From assembly GCA_963522175.1 (NCBI GenBank), contig CAUQXC010000013.1, positions 1 to 49,043 on the forward strand: a stretch of DNA of 49,043 nt, read 5' to 3'. The translations under genes were made by a program, and so were the position numbers. Shown here one piece after another: positions 41,925-49,043 of the stretch; position 1 is the first letter of the stretch; every line of letters begins with the position of its first letter. The notes below the pieces were generated by a model, which had not been told where the DNA came from, made no database searches, and was given only the letters and a program-made list of their open reading frames with translations. The DNA comes from CAKAHY01 sp963522175. Lineage in GTDB: Bacteria > Bacillota > Clostridia > Lachnospirales > Lachnospiraceae.

Positions 41925-42933
41925 TACTCACCTTTATAAAATCTTCCAAAACTCTTATAGCTTTTTTGCTTTTAATAAGCTTCTCTGCAAGATTTATTCC
42001 TTCCTGTATACTGTTTGCCTTTTCACCTATGTACAATGCCGCTCCCGCATTTAAAAGTACGGCATCCGTCTTAGGTCCCTTTTCACCGTTTAATATAGCC
42101 TGAGTAATAGCTGCATTTTCCTCCGGATTTCCGCCTGCCAAATCTTCCTTCTTGCAGCGACTAAGTCCGAAGTCTTCAGGCTTTATTTCATATTTAGTTA
42201 ATGAGCCGTCCTTTATTTCACATACTGCGGTAGGAGCCGAAAGAGAAATTTCATCCAATTTATCCCTGCCGTAAACTACCATACCTCTTTTTATACCCAG
42301 TTCCATTAAAACCCTTGCAAGCGGCTCGATAAGATATTCATCATATACACCCAGAAGCTCGCGCTTCGGTTTCGCCGGATTCGTAAGCGGACCGAGTATA
42401 TTAAAAACTGTCCTAAAGCCCAGCTCTTTTCTGATTGCTCCCACGTGCTTCATGGAAGTGTGGTATTTTTGAGCAAATAAAAAGCAAATACCCACCTTTT
42501 CCAAAAGCTCCTTACATTTTTCGGGATCTTCATCAATATTTACACCTAAAGCCTCCAGGCAATCTGCCGTTCCGCATTTGGAAGATGCGGCTCTGTTACC
42601 ATGCTTACTTACCTTCATACCGCCTGCTGCAGCCACGATAGCGGAGGTTGTTGAAATATTGAAACTCCCTGCATTATCACCTCCGGTTCCCACTATTTCA
42701 AACAGGTCGTAATCCGTATTTACCGATGTAGCATGCTCTTGCATAGCCTTGGCACATCCGGAAATTTCCTGTATTGTTTCAGCCTTGGCACTCTTTGTAG
42801 AAAGAGCGGCAAGAAAAGCGGCATTTTGTATAGGAGAAGTCTCACCTTTCATGATTTCATTCATTACCGTATATGCCTCATCAAATGTTAAATCTTCTTT
42901 ATTTACAATCTTTACAATAGCTTCCTTAATCAT
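41917..42933 (-). CDS. trpD: Anthranilate phosphoribosyltransferase
   Basis: 338 residues. The PRPP-binding GTGGDNAGSFNIST, KHGNRAASSKCGTADCLEALG and the anthranilate site PIGP-like NILGPLTNPA are all present. It is separate from trpG, and the 42-base gap after trpG is the largest within the trp genes. Confidence 0.96.
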   Translation of the reverse strand: MIKEAIVKIVNKEDLTFDEAYTVMNEIMKGETSPIQNAAFLAALSTKSAKAETIQEISGCAKAMQEHATSVNTDYDLFEIVGTGGDNAGSFNISTTSAIVAAAGGMKVSKHGNRAASSKCGTADCLEALGVNIDEDPEKCKELLEKVGICFLFAQKYHTSMKHVGAIRKELGFRTVFNILGPLTNPAKPKRELLGVYDEYLIEPLARVLMELGIKRGMVVYGRDKLDEISLSAPTAVCEIKDGSLTKYEIKPEDFGLSRCKKEDLAGGNPEENAAITQAILNGEKGPKTDAVLLNAGAALYIGEKANSIQEGINLAEKLIKSKKAIRVLEDFIKVSNE

Positions 42934-42975
42934 AATATCCTTTCCGGCTAAGATAATCTTTAAACCTATACTATA

Positions 42976-43548
42976 CTACAGCTTCAGTGAAATAAAATTT
43001 TTAAGCATTTCCTTTCCGAATGCTGTCATAATTGATTCCGGATGGAATTGCACTCCGTAAATAGGAAATTTGCTGTGCTCTACAGCCATAACTTCACCAT
43101 CATCCGTTTTTGCAACAACTTTAAGTTTATTAGGCAGGCTATCCGCCCTTGCGGCAAGAGAGTGGTATCTTGCAACCTTACCTGTATTTGGCAAGTCTTT
43201 AAAAATAGGACAATTATTATCAAAATATGTAAGAGAAGCCTTTCCGTGCATAAGTTCCTTGGCATAGCTTATATCGGCACCGAACGCCATGCAGACAGCC
43301 TGATGTCCGAGACAAACTCCTAAGACGGGAATATTTTCTCCAAGCCTTTTTACTGCATCTATAATAATTCCGGCATCCTCCGGTCTACCCGGACCGGGTG
43401 AAATAATGATTTTTTCGGGGTTTAAGCTTTTTATTTCTTCTAAACTCATTTCATCATTTCTGATCACTTTGATGTCGGGATAAATTTCCCCTGCCATTTG
43501 ATACAGGTTATAGGAAAAACTGTCATAATTATCAATTAATAAAATCAT
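42976..43548 (-). CDS. trpG: Anthranilate synthase glutamine amidotransferase subunit
   Basis: 190-residue class I glutaminase. The oxyanion motif ISPGPGRPEDAG, the nucleophilic Cys in GVCLGHQAVC and the His-Glu pair in VQFHPESI are intact. It supplies ammonia to TrpE. In some species TrpG also serves folate synthesis (PabA). Overlaps trpE by four bases. Confidence 0.95.
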   Translation of the reverse strand: MILLIDNYDSFSYNLYQMAGEIYPDIKVIRNDEMSLEEIKSLNPEKIIISPGPGRPEDAGIIIDAVKRLGENIPVLGVCLGHQAVCMAFGADISYAKELMHGKASLTYFDNNCPIFKDLPNTGKVARYHSLAARADSLPNKLKVVAKTDDGEVMAVEHSKFPIYGVQFHPESIMTAFGKEMLKNFISLKL

Positions 43549-45008
43549 TTATTCATCTCCTGTGCTTTTTTCAAGGCATCAACTACGGCACCCGCCTTAT
43601 TGATACTTTCCATATATTCCTTTTCAGGCTTTGAATCCGCTACAATTCCGGCACCGCTTCTGATAAATACCTTGCCGTTCTTTTTATAAGCAAGTCTGAT
43701 AGCGATACAGGTATCCATATTTCCGGTAAAATCAATATATCCTATGGCTCCGCCGTATACACCTCTTTTATTATTTTCAAGTTCTCCGATAAGCTTACAT
43801 GCACGAAGCTTTGGAGCGCCTGAAAGAGTTCCGGCGGGAAGAACGGCTTCGAGAGCATCCAATGCATCATTTTCAGGTCTTATCTCACCTCTTACTGTGG
43901 AACCGATATGCATTACATGAGAATATCTTTCTACGGAATGCAGCTTTTCCACTTTTACACTGCCGAACTTACTTATTTTACCGAGGTCATTTCTCCCAAG
44001 ATCCACCAGCATATTATGCTCCGCAAGTTCTTTTTCATCTGCAAGCAATTCCTCTTCAAAAATCTTATCCTCTTTTTCGGTTTTTCCTCTCGGCTTTGTT
44101 CCTGCAAGCGGGAAAGTATGAAGTATTCCTTCTTCCAGCTTTACAAGAGTCTCAGGCGAAGCTCCCGCAATCTCGACATCGGTTCCTGAAAAATAAAACA
44201 TATAGGGCGAAGGATTTACGGTTCTAAGCATCCTGTAACTGTCAAAAAGACTTCCCTCAAAATCAGCCTGTAAACGATTTGAAAGTACAATTTGAAAAAT
44301 ATCTCCCTCTTTTATATGATGCTTTGCCTCTTTTATCATCTTTGAAAATTCTTTCTCGGAAAATAAAGGAGAGAATTCCGAAAGAAGTTTACCGGGGTCA
44401 TTAAACTTTTCACCCATATATAAAAGCTTTTTTATCTTCTCAAGTTTCTCCACTCCCTTTTTATAGGCTATAGAAGTATTTCCCTCTAATAAGATATTTG
44501 TAATGAGGATGATTTTTTGCTTTACGTGGTCAAATACAATAACATCCTTAAAAAGCATTACATCAATATCTTTAAAGCCTTCCGTATCATTTATATTGTT
44601 TTTGATACCGGGCTCCTTGTAGTTTATGTAATCAAAAGAGAAATATCCGACCAGACCTCCCGTAAATGGAGGTAAAGATGAAAACCTCGGCCTTTTATAC
44701 TTTTTTAGCAGTTCCCTTAAGTAGCTTGAAGGATAAATACAATTAAATTCCTCTCCGTCCACATTCATTTTTCCGTCTATACAGCTGATTGAGCTATCCG
44801 GCTCAAAGCCCAGAAAGGTATATCTTCCCCAGTTTTCATTCGCTTTTGCCGACTCCAGCATATAGGTATGTGTAGATACCTTTTTTAGAACTCTAATCGC
44901 TTCAATAGGTGTAATGAAGTCCGATAAGATTTCTATACTTACAGGCACATACCTATATTCTTTATTTTCTTTTATTTTTTCTATTTCATCTAATGTAGGG
45001 TAATACAT
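43545..45008 (-). CDS. trpE: Anthranilate synthase component I
   Basis: Converts chorismate to anthranilate. 487 residues. The N-terminal regulatory part has YMLESAKANENWGRYTFLG, which aligns with the tryptophan-binding LLES motif and suggests feedback inhibition. The C-terminal chorismate-binding domain has FPLAGTKPRGKTEKED, LVDLGRNDLGKIS and RSGAGIVADSKPEKEY. Confidence 0.96.
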   Translation of the reverse strand: MYYPTLDEIEKIKENKEYRYVPVSIEILSDFITPIEAIRVLKKVSTHTYMLESAKANENWGRYTFLGFEPDSSISCIDGKMNVDGEEFNCIYPSSYLRELLKKYKRPRFSSLPPFTGGLVGYFSFDYINYKEPGIKNNINDTEGFKDIDVMLFKDVIVFDHVKQKIILITNILLEGNTSIAYKKGVEKLEKIKKLLYMGEKFNDPGKLLSEFSPLFSEKEFSKMIKEAKHHIKEGDIFQIVLSNRLQADFEGSLFDSYRMLRTVNPSPYMFYFSGTDVEIAGASPETLVKLEEGILHTFPLAGTKPRGKTEKEDKIFEEELLADEKELAEHNMLVDLGRNDLGKISKFGSVKVEKLHSVERYSHVMHIGSTVRGEIRPENDALDALEAVLPAGTLSGAPKLRACKLIGELENNKRGVYGGAIGYIDFTGNMDTCIAIRLAYKKNGKVFIRSGAGIVADSKPEKEYMESINKAGAVVDALKKAQEMNK

Positions 45009-45017
45009 ATTTCTCCT

Positions 45018-46031
45018 TTATAATGTCTTTCCTTCAAGAACAACTCTTTTTTTGATTTCATCCATTAAGCTTGCAAATTGATTAAGGTCCAGTGACTGAG
45101 CTCCGTCACATAATGCTTTTGCGGGGTCATTATGAACCTCTACCATAATACCGTCCGCACCTACCGCAAGTGCCGCTTTTGCAAGCGGAGGTACAAGAGA
45201 TCTTATACCCGGCGCATGACTCGGATCCACCAATACCGGAAGATGAGTTTTTTCTTTTAATAATGCTACAGCTCCAAGATCCAAGGTATTTCTGGTAGCG
45301 GTTTCAAATGTTCTTATACCCCTCTCACAGAGTATGACATTTTCATTGCCGGATGCCATTATATATTCGGCACTCATAAGAAGTTCTTCAATAGTATTGC
45401 AAAGACCGCGTTTTAAGAGTATCGGTTTTTTTAATTTTCCAACCTCCTTAAGTAAATCAAAGTTTTGCATATTTCTGGCTCCTATCTGAATAATATCCAC
45501 ATTTTCAAATAAAGGCAGTTGAGTTTGATTCATTACCTCCGAGATAATCGGAATATTCACTGCAGCTTTCGCATTTTCTAAAAATTCCAAGCCCTCTTTT
45601 CCCAGTCCCTGAAATGAATATGGAGAGGTTCTTGGCTTAAATGCTCCGCCGCGAAGTATTACTGCACCGCTTTCTTTAATACTTCTTGCCACCATCGTAA
45701 TCTGCTCCTTTGTCTCCACACTGCAAGGTCCGGCAATAACGGTAAATGTCCCGTTTCCGATGTTTATATCCTTCACCCTCACTATAGTATCATCGGGATG
45801 TACGGTTCTTCCTGCAGCCTTATAGGTTTCCGTAACTCTCTTACCGTAGGCGACTATTGGATGGGTTTCCACTATAGTATCCATATCTATTTTTGAAGTA
45901 TTTCCTATCAGGCAAACCGCCGTATGTTCCGTGCCGGGGGCATAGATTGTATCAAAGCCTATATTTTCAAATTCTTTCCTGAAATTTTGTATTTCCTCTT
46001 CACTGATGCCTGCTTTTAAAATAAAAACCAT
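45018..46031 (-). CDS. aroF: 3-deoxy-7-phosphoheptulonate (DAHP) synthase
   Basis: First enzyme of the shikimate pathway. 337 residues with an N-terminal ferredoxin-like regulatory domain (about 1-70) and a barrel with VIAGPCSVETKEQ, LRGGAFKPRTSPYSFQGLG and VDPSHAPGIR, the type I-beta/KDO8P-like form. It is the first gene after the Trp T-box, so carbon entry is tied to tryptophan need, nine bases before trpE. Confidence 0.95.
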   Translation of the reverse strand: MVFILKAGISEEEIQNFRKEFENIGFDTIYAPGTEHTAVCLIGNTSKIDMDTIVETHPIVAYGKRVTETYKAAGRTVHPDDTIVRVKDINIGNGTFTVIAGPCSVETKEQITMVARSIKESGAVILRGGAFKPRTSPYSFQGLGKEGLEFLENAKAAVNIPIISEVMNQTQLPLFENVDIIQIGARNMQNFDLLKEVGKLKKPILLKRGLCNTIEELLMSAEYIMASGNENVILCERGIRTFETATRNTLDLGAVALLKEKTHLPVLVDPSHAPGIRSLVPPLAKAALAVGADGIMVEVHNDPAKALCDGAQSLDLNQFASLMDEIKKRVVLEGKTL

Positions 46032-46060
46032 ATATCCTCCTTAATAATAAAAATAAAAAA

Positions 46061-46362
46061 GTCCCTGACAAATAAAAACCTTAAAAAGGTTAATATTTGT
46101 CAAGGACGAAATTTCGACAACAAAAAATCGCGGTGCCACCTTGATTCACAGCATGACCTGTGCACTTTAGGATACCTACATATCCCTTGCAACTAACGTA
46201 TGCGTACGTTGTAGTATACTCTGCTTATGCATTTGACTACACCCTCAATGGTCCATTTGCTAGACTGTTTCTTATCCGGCTCTCACCTACCCGAACTCTC
46301 TGTGAAGTCATGACTAACTTTATCTCCATATCAACGGTTTAATTTATAATATTCAATTATTG
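46061..46362 (-). ncRNA. Trp T-box riboswitch leader with terminator
   Basis: The leader contains the conserved T-box AAGGTGGCACCGCGA (46142-46128), the stem I motifs AGAGAG and GGTGAGAGCC, and a candidate specifier TGG (46255-46253) within AAATGGACC, matching tRNA-Trp. The terminator at 46061-46107 pairs GTCC-TGACAAATA arms and continues into a T-rich run. Uncharged tRNA-Trp would stabilise the antiterminator and switch on aroF-trpEGDCFBA. Boundaries run from the predicted transcript start to the terminator. Confidence 0.92.
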
Positions 46363-46368
46363 CTATGC

Positions 46369-46397
46369 ATTCTAATATAAATTTGGGCTCATGTCAA
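46369..46397 (-). promoter_or_regulatory. Promoter of the aroF-trp operon
   Basis: A perfect TTGACA (46397-46392) and TAGAAT (46374-46369) lie 17 bases apart, about 300 bases before the terminator. Confidence 0.8.
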
Positions 46398-46448
46398 TAA
46401 CAACATATAAAATTTTTTAATCATGGAACAAGTTAAATAAAATTATAT

Positions 46449-46497
46449 AATCTGTATTAGACATTTATTAGACATTTAAAACCCTCTAATACAGATT
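46449..46497. repeat. Inverted repeat enclosing a tandem 11-base repeat
   Basis: AATCTGTATTAGA (46449-46461) and its exact complement (46485-46497) enclose a tandem pair of TTAGACATTTA (46457-46467 and 46468-46478). It lies between the trp promoter and the terminator next to the prophage end. No function is assigned. Confidence 0.6.
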
Positions 46498-46522
46498 AAA
46501 ATAGCAACTGATACTCATAATA

Positions 46523-46566
46523 AAAAAGGCTTAAACACTTGATTTCACAAGCATTTAAGCCTTTTT
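46523..46566. terminator. Bidirectional terminator next to the tRNA-like fragment
   Basis: AAAAAGGCTTAAA and TTTAAGCCTTTTT pair perfectly, with an inner CTTG/CAAG and two mismatches between. T-runs follow on both strands. It fits the original terminator of the tRNA gene that the phage used. Confidence 0.8.
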
Positions 46567-46573
46567 ACCATCC

Positions 46574-46598
46574 TGAGACACCCGGGACTCGAACCCGA
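46574..46598 (-). other. tRNA-like 3' fragment, putative prophage attachment site
   Basis: The minus strand reads a perfect T-arm (TCGGG TTCGAGT CCCGG), a 7-base 3' acceptor strand GTGTCTC and a discriminator A, then a terminator. No D-arm or anticodon arm precedes it. Tyrosine integrases commonly recombine in tRNA 3' ends and leave such a partial copy at one prophage end. The full gene would lie beyond the right edge of the window. Confidence 0.6.
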
Positions 46599-46645
46599 AA
46601 AGGTGCAAATCGCGTAAGCCGAACAAATAAGCCATTCTTGTTATA

Positions 46646-46667
46646 AAGCCCGCAAATATGCGGGCTT
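46646..46667 (-). terminator. Hairpin after the endolysin gene
   Basis: AAGCCCGCA and TGCGGGCTT pair perfectly with a four-base loop. The minus strand continues TTATAAC, a weak T-run. Likely ends the phage late transcript. Confidence 0.55.
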
Positions 46668-46794
46668 GCAAAGCTTTTATATTTCTTATTTTAAAAATAT
46701 TTTTCATCAAAAAGCTTGATTTTTCTCGACTATGCAACACAAATGCAACACGAAATAGCTTTCAAGACAATATTGTTTTAATTACTCACCATAT

Positions 46795-47526
46795 TTATTT
46801 CACTCTTTCACCGCTTATCCTGTCCAGCTCTCCGCTTTCACTTGTTACGACATCCGGATTTTTCACGCAATAACCTTCCGTGTCAAAGAAATACAGCTTG
46901 TTGTTTATACGGACTGCGTTGTTTATGTGATAGTTGTCTTTGTCATCATATACGAACCACCATCCATGTTCATTTCTGTTCCAGCCGCGCACGTATTTTG
47001 GTTTATATACTTCTTTTACACTACTGCCGTTTTCAAGTGCTACAGCGGTATGATGAAACTCATACAAGAGTATATCACCCCTTTTCAAGTATTCGTCAGT
47101 CGTTAGATATTTCTTGTCGGTAAGCACCTCGAACTCGTTTGTCGCAAGAAGTGCAGCCGCCTCGTTTCCTGTGTAGATATCACCTGATACATACACCCCT
47201 GCCGCATTAACACATACAGCGACAAGAGCAGAACAATCAGTTTCGCAAGGATCATTAACAGCACTTATATTAAAACCATTTGCTCTACATAACTTGTACA
47301 ACGTTGTGCGTTGTCCTTGGTCGTAACCTATGCGGTCATTCGCACAAGCGTCTTCCATTGCCTTTGCTATCTTTTCAGCAACAGCGGGCTTTTTAGCCCT
47401 CAAAACTTTATTCCATGGGCGGTTGTACCACTCTCGGATTGCGACTTCTTTGCCGTCTTGGTCTCCTGCTATACCCCCGCTGTACTTTCCTCTTTCATCT
47501 CTGCTTGCTTGTCCGATTTTAACCAT
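46795..47526 (-). CDS. Phage endolysin, NlpC/P60-like with a wall-binding repeat
   Basis: 243 residues. The N-terminal part (about 1-165) has the probable catalytic Cys in CETDCSALVAVCVN and His in YEFHHTAVALENG, the arrangement of NlpC/P60- or CHAP-like peptidoglycan hydrolases. The C-terminus (about 180-243) is a wall-binding repeat, GWNRNEHGWWFVYDD. It starts three bases after the preceding stop. The protein would cut peptidoglycan after holin forms pores. The C-terminal tail is hydrophilic with no membrane anchor. Confidence 0.82.
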   Translation of the reverse strand: MVKIGQASRDERGKYSGGIAGDQDGKEVAIREWYNRPWNKVLRAKKPAVAEKIAKAMEDACANDRIGYDQGQRTTLYKLCRANGFNISAVNDPCETDCSALVAVCVNAAGVYVSGDIYTGNEAAALLATNEFEVLTDKKYLTTDEYLKRGDILLYEFHHTAVALENGSSVKEVYKPKYVRGWNRNEHGWWFVYDDKDNYHINNAVRINNKLYFFDTEGYCVKNPDVVTSESGELDRISGERVK

Positions 47527-47529
47527 ATC

Positions 47530-47799
47530 CTAACCCTCCATTTTTATACATCTATTTTCAAACTTCTTGTAGGCATCCAGATATAACTCTTCTTTTTCGC
47601 CATTATATGTAACTTCATAGTACATACCGTCAAAAAGAGTAGTGCTGAGCAATGCCTTAGCATTTTTCAATGTTTTGCAGTACCAAACTACAAAAACATC
47701 ATTGACTGAAACTTCTTTCTTATCAGATTTATCTAAATGTTCATTTGTATACTCCGCTACTATATCTCTGCATTTATCTAAAAAAATATTAAAATCCAT
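47530..47799 (-). CDS. Small phage protein, DUF6275-like
   Basis: 89 residues, acidic and basic mixed, with VSVNDVFVVWYCKTLKNAKALLSTTLFDGMYYEVTYNGEKEELYLDAYKKFENR. This strongly resembles the DUF6275 family found beside endolysins in Firmicute prophages, where the role is unknown. It lies between holin and endolysin genes. Confidence 0.75.
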   Translation of the reverse strand: MDFNIFLDKCRDIVAEYTNEHLDKSDKKEVSVNDVFVVWYCKTLKNAKALLSTTLFDGMYYEVTYNGEKEELYLDAYKKFENRCIKMEG

Positions 47800-47845
47800 C
47801 TTTCTTCCTTTCTCAACTCTTCTGCGTTCTACTCAACACAACTAA

Positions 47846-48289
47846 CTAATCTTTATCTTCAATCTCTATAAATTCACCTGTGTTTTTCTTTAAGAAACTC
47901 TTTACTGTAACCCATACTCTGCGCACAGGTAAGCCTGACAGTGTCATATTCTTAAGCACTGAAAGTACCTCATATACTATGTAAAGTAACGCAAAAAACT
48001 CCATCACTGTAATATCCTGCAAGTGTATATATCCCCTAAAAGTCTCAGGTATAAATCCTATTAGATTTACCGGGCATAATACATCTACAAATACCAAACA
48101 AACCAATGACAGTAGCATTCCAATCTTGCGAATACCCCCATCAATGCCCATTGAGCTGTTAAATGCCCTGTCCTTAGCCGCTCTTAAGCTACCAAATAAG
48201 ACGTCCATCACAATCATGATTACTACAAGCTGAAACAATGTGTTACCCCTCATTGTTGTAAAAATTGGTCTGAAAATATCAAAATGCAT
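47846..48289 (-). CDS. Phage holin
   Basis: 147 residues with three to four hydrophobic helices (around 20-38, 55-75, 90-110), plus a charged C-terminal tail. GSLRAAKDRAFNSSMGIDGGIRKIGML is the signature of the Phage_holin_4 (toxin secretion/phage lysis) family. It times lysis by opening the membrane to the endolysin. Confidence 0.88.
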   Translation of the reverse strand: MHFDIFRPIFTTMRGNTLFQLVVIMIVMDVLFGSLRAAKDRAFNSSMGIDGGIRKIGMLLSLVCLVFVDVLCPVNLIGFIPETFRGYIHLQDITVMEFFALLYIVYEVLSVLKNMTLSGLPVRRVWVTVKSFLKKNTGEFIEIEDKD

Positions 48290-48290
48290 A

Positions 48291-48455
48291 CTACTTACCC
48301 TCCTTTTTCTTTGCGTCGCTGTCTGTCGCTAAATCCTCACGACCTTTTTCTTTTAATTTCTTTGCTACTCCATCACGGAGCTTTGCCACAACTTTTTTAA
48401 AGCTGTACACTCCGTCTATGATTAGATTCGCAATCACTTCAAATAAATGTTCCAT
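48291..48455 (-). CDS. Small phage protein (54 aa)
   Basis: An ATG at 48455 after AAAGGAG opens a 54-codon frame, MEHLFEVIANLIIDGVYSFK, ending at TAG two bases before the holin start. It has an amphipathic N-terminal part and a Lys-rich tail. It resembles the short CD1375-like proteins that sit before holins, but it is too short for a firm call. Confidence 0.6.
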   Translation of the reverse strand: MEHLFEVIANLIIDGVYSFKKVVAKLRDGVAKKLKEKGREDLATDSDAKKKEGK

Positions 48456-48467
48456 AAATGCTCCTTT

Positions 48468-48737
48468 CTACTGCATAGCGTTCATTGTAAGTTCTGCAAG
48501 CGCCAAATCTGTCGTCTGCTGTTTTGCGTTGAGCTCTTCAAGCTTTTGCTTAAGTTCTTCCATAGTCTCTTGACTTTTGTCTTTATAAAATTCGGCTTTT
48601 GGTTCTTTGCCCTCAACAGATATTCGCGACAAGAGTTGTCCCGGTGGTATTTCCACATCAAGTACGGCAGGGTCCACATCTGCATTCAAGCTTGTTGTAT
48701 AGATATACCCGGTTTTTTTATCATAGATAACTTTCAT
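48468..48737 (-). CDS. Phage protein with coiled-coil tail, function unknown
   Basis: 89 residues. The N-terminal half (KVIYDKKTGYIYTTSLNADV) is beta-rich, and the C-terminal half (MEELKQKLEELNAKQQTTDLALAELTM) is a predicted coiled coil, as in small tail-associated proteins upstream of lysis genes. No specific family recognised. Confidence 0.6.
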   Translation of the reverse strand: MKVIYDKKTGYIYTTSLNADVDPAVLDVEIPPGQLLSRISVEGKEPKAEFYKDKSQETMEELKQKLEELNAKQQTTDLALAELTMNAMQ

Positions 48738-48753
48738 AGTAAGCCTTCCTTTC

Positions 48754-49043
48754 TTAGTTAATGAATTCTATGTGATTGAAAATCATTTCTACGTGGCTTG
48801 CTCTTAAGAACTCTGTTCCCGCTCCGATTGCCATATAAAAATGTCCGTTCAGGTCTGAAACATTCATTTCAAGCCACATTTGTTGTCCTACCTTAAATCT
48901 GGCATCTTGTATAGCAGCATAATACTCCGCCGCTCTTGCGGCTCCTTTGCACTGACTAAGACGGTTTGAATTTACTTCTGTTAAACTGTCTACGTGTACT
49001 ACACTCATAGCAATTCTAAGCACAGACTTTAACCAAGGTTTCC
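48754..49043 (-). CDS. Phage protein, C-terminal part (runs off the right edge)
   Basis: The frame is open through the window end, so the visible 96 codons are probably the tail of a longer protein. GTG and ATG codons near 49023-49006 lack a clear ribosome site. The sequence (ARFKVGQQMWLEMNVSDLNGHFYMAIGAGTEF) is not diagnostic. A tail or baseplate protein is likely from its position only. Confidence 0.5.
   Translation of the reverse strand, partial: KPWLKSVLRIAMSVVHVDSLTEVNSNRLSQCKGAARAAEYYAAIQDARFKVGQQMWLEMNVSDLNGHFYMAIGAGTEFLRASHVEMIFNHIEFIN

Larger units (their letters stand above)
46574..49043 (-). mobile_element. Prophage, lysis-module end (continues beyond window)
   Basis: A run of small phage-type genes (tail-end protein, two small proteins, holin, DUF6275-like protein, endolysin) ends at a tRNA-like fragment. 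The lysis cassette typically lies at the end opposite the integrase, so attachment site and gene order agree. Confidence 0.7.

Noticed and set aside
46574..46650. Complete tRNA gene
   Set aside because: Only the T-arm and 3' acceptor strand are present. The bases before them form no anticodon or D-arm.
46555..46740. 61-codon minus-strand frame ending FGFESRVSQDGKKA
   Set aside because: It reads through the endolysin hairpin and the tRNA-like fragment. The protein-like look of its end comes from the T-arm sequence, and there is no ribosome site.

Overview
The window is a 49 kb stretch of a low-GC Gram-positive chromosome, most likely an anaerobic member of the Clostridia close to Lachnospiraceae. 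The pointers are a fabH-acpP-fabK-fabD-fabG-fabF-accB-fabZ-accC-acc gene order that uses FabK rather than FabI, a tryptophan T-box leader, the holB-ricT-trmN6-rsmI cluster typical of Firmicutes, strong AGGAGG ribosome sites, and secreted proteins ending in tryptophan/glycine-rich cell-wall-binding repeats. The species was not identified. Every gene I can support lies on the minus strand, so the transcriptional order runs from high to low coordinates.

Layout from left to right. (1) 1-128: end of an IS256-type insertion sequence whose transposase runs off the left edge. (2) 172-3135: a secreted wall-binding protein and DNA polymerase IV (dinB). (3) 3191-10395: a sugar uptake and sensing locus. 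An ABC importer (ATPase, permease, binding lipoprotein) is followed by a separately promoted histidine kinase, AraC-type response regulator and membrane-anchored sugar-binding protein, resembling the XylFII-LytS-YesN three-component xylose sensors of clostridia. (4) 10573-12103: a toxin-antitoxin module with an MqsR-like toxin and a three-part antitoxin (zinc finger, HTH, SocA/Panacea), driven by a promoter that overlaps two direct repeats. (5) 12217-22711: type II fatty acid synthesis operon with a fused accD-accA gene, an extra FabK-like enzyme at its end, a FabT-like operator at its promoter and a long perfect inverted repeat after acpP. (6) 22767-30202: housekeeping operon rsmI, trmN6, ricT, holB, a guanylate-kinase-like gene where tmk usually lies, and a PLP decarboxylase. 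It is headed by an unusual membrane protein with a sigma-region-2-like N-terminus. (7) 30214-36853: a 2139-residue secreted, wall-bound family 2 glycoside hydrolase. (8) 36875-38444: a TDT-family transporter paired with a C_GCAxxG_C_C cysteine-rich protein. (9) 38577-46397: the aroF-trpEGDCFBA operon under a Trp T-box riboswitch. (10) 46449-49043: a terminator, a tRNA-like 3' fragment that looks like a phage attachment site, and the lysis end of a prophage that continues past the right edge.

The most unusual items are the sigma-like wall-sensing membrane protein (28365-30140), the MqsR/Panacea toxin-antitoxin module with an apparent ATA start codon on the toxin, the 18-bp perfect inverted repeat between acpP and fabK, and the separate two-component plus binding-protein sensor beside the sugar importer. 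Promoter, operator and terminator calls were made by eye from hexamers, spacing and base pairing. Family calls come from recognisable motifs, not database searches.
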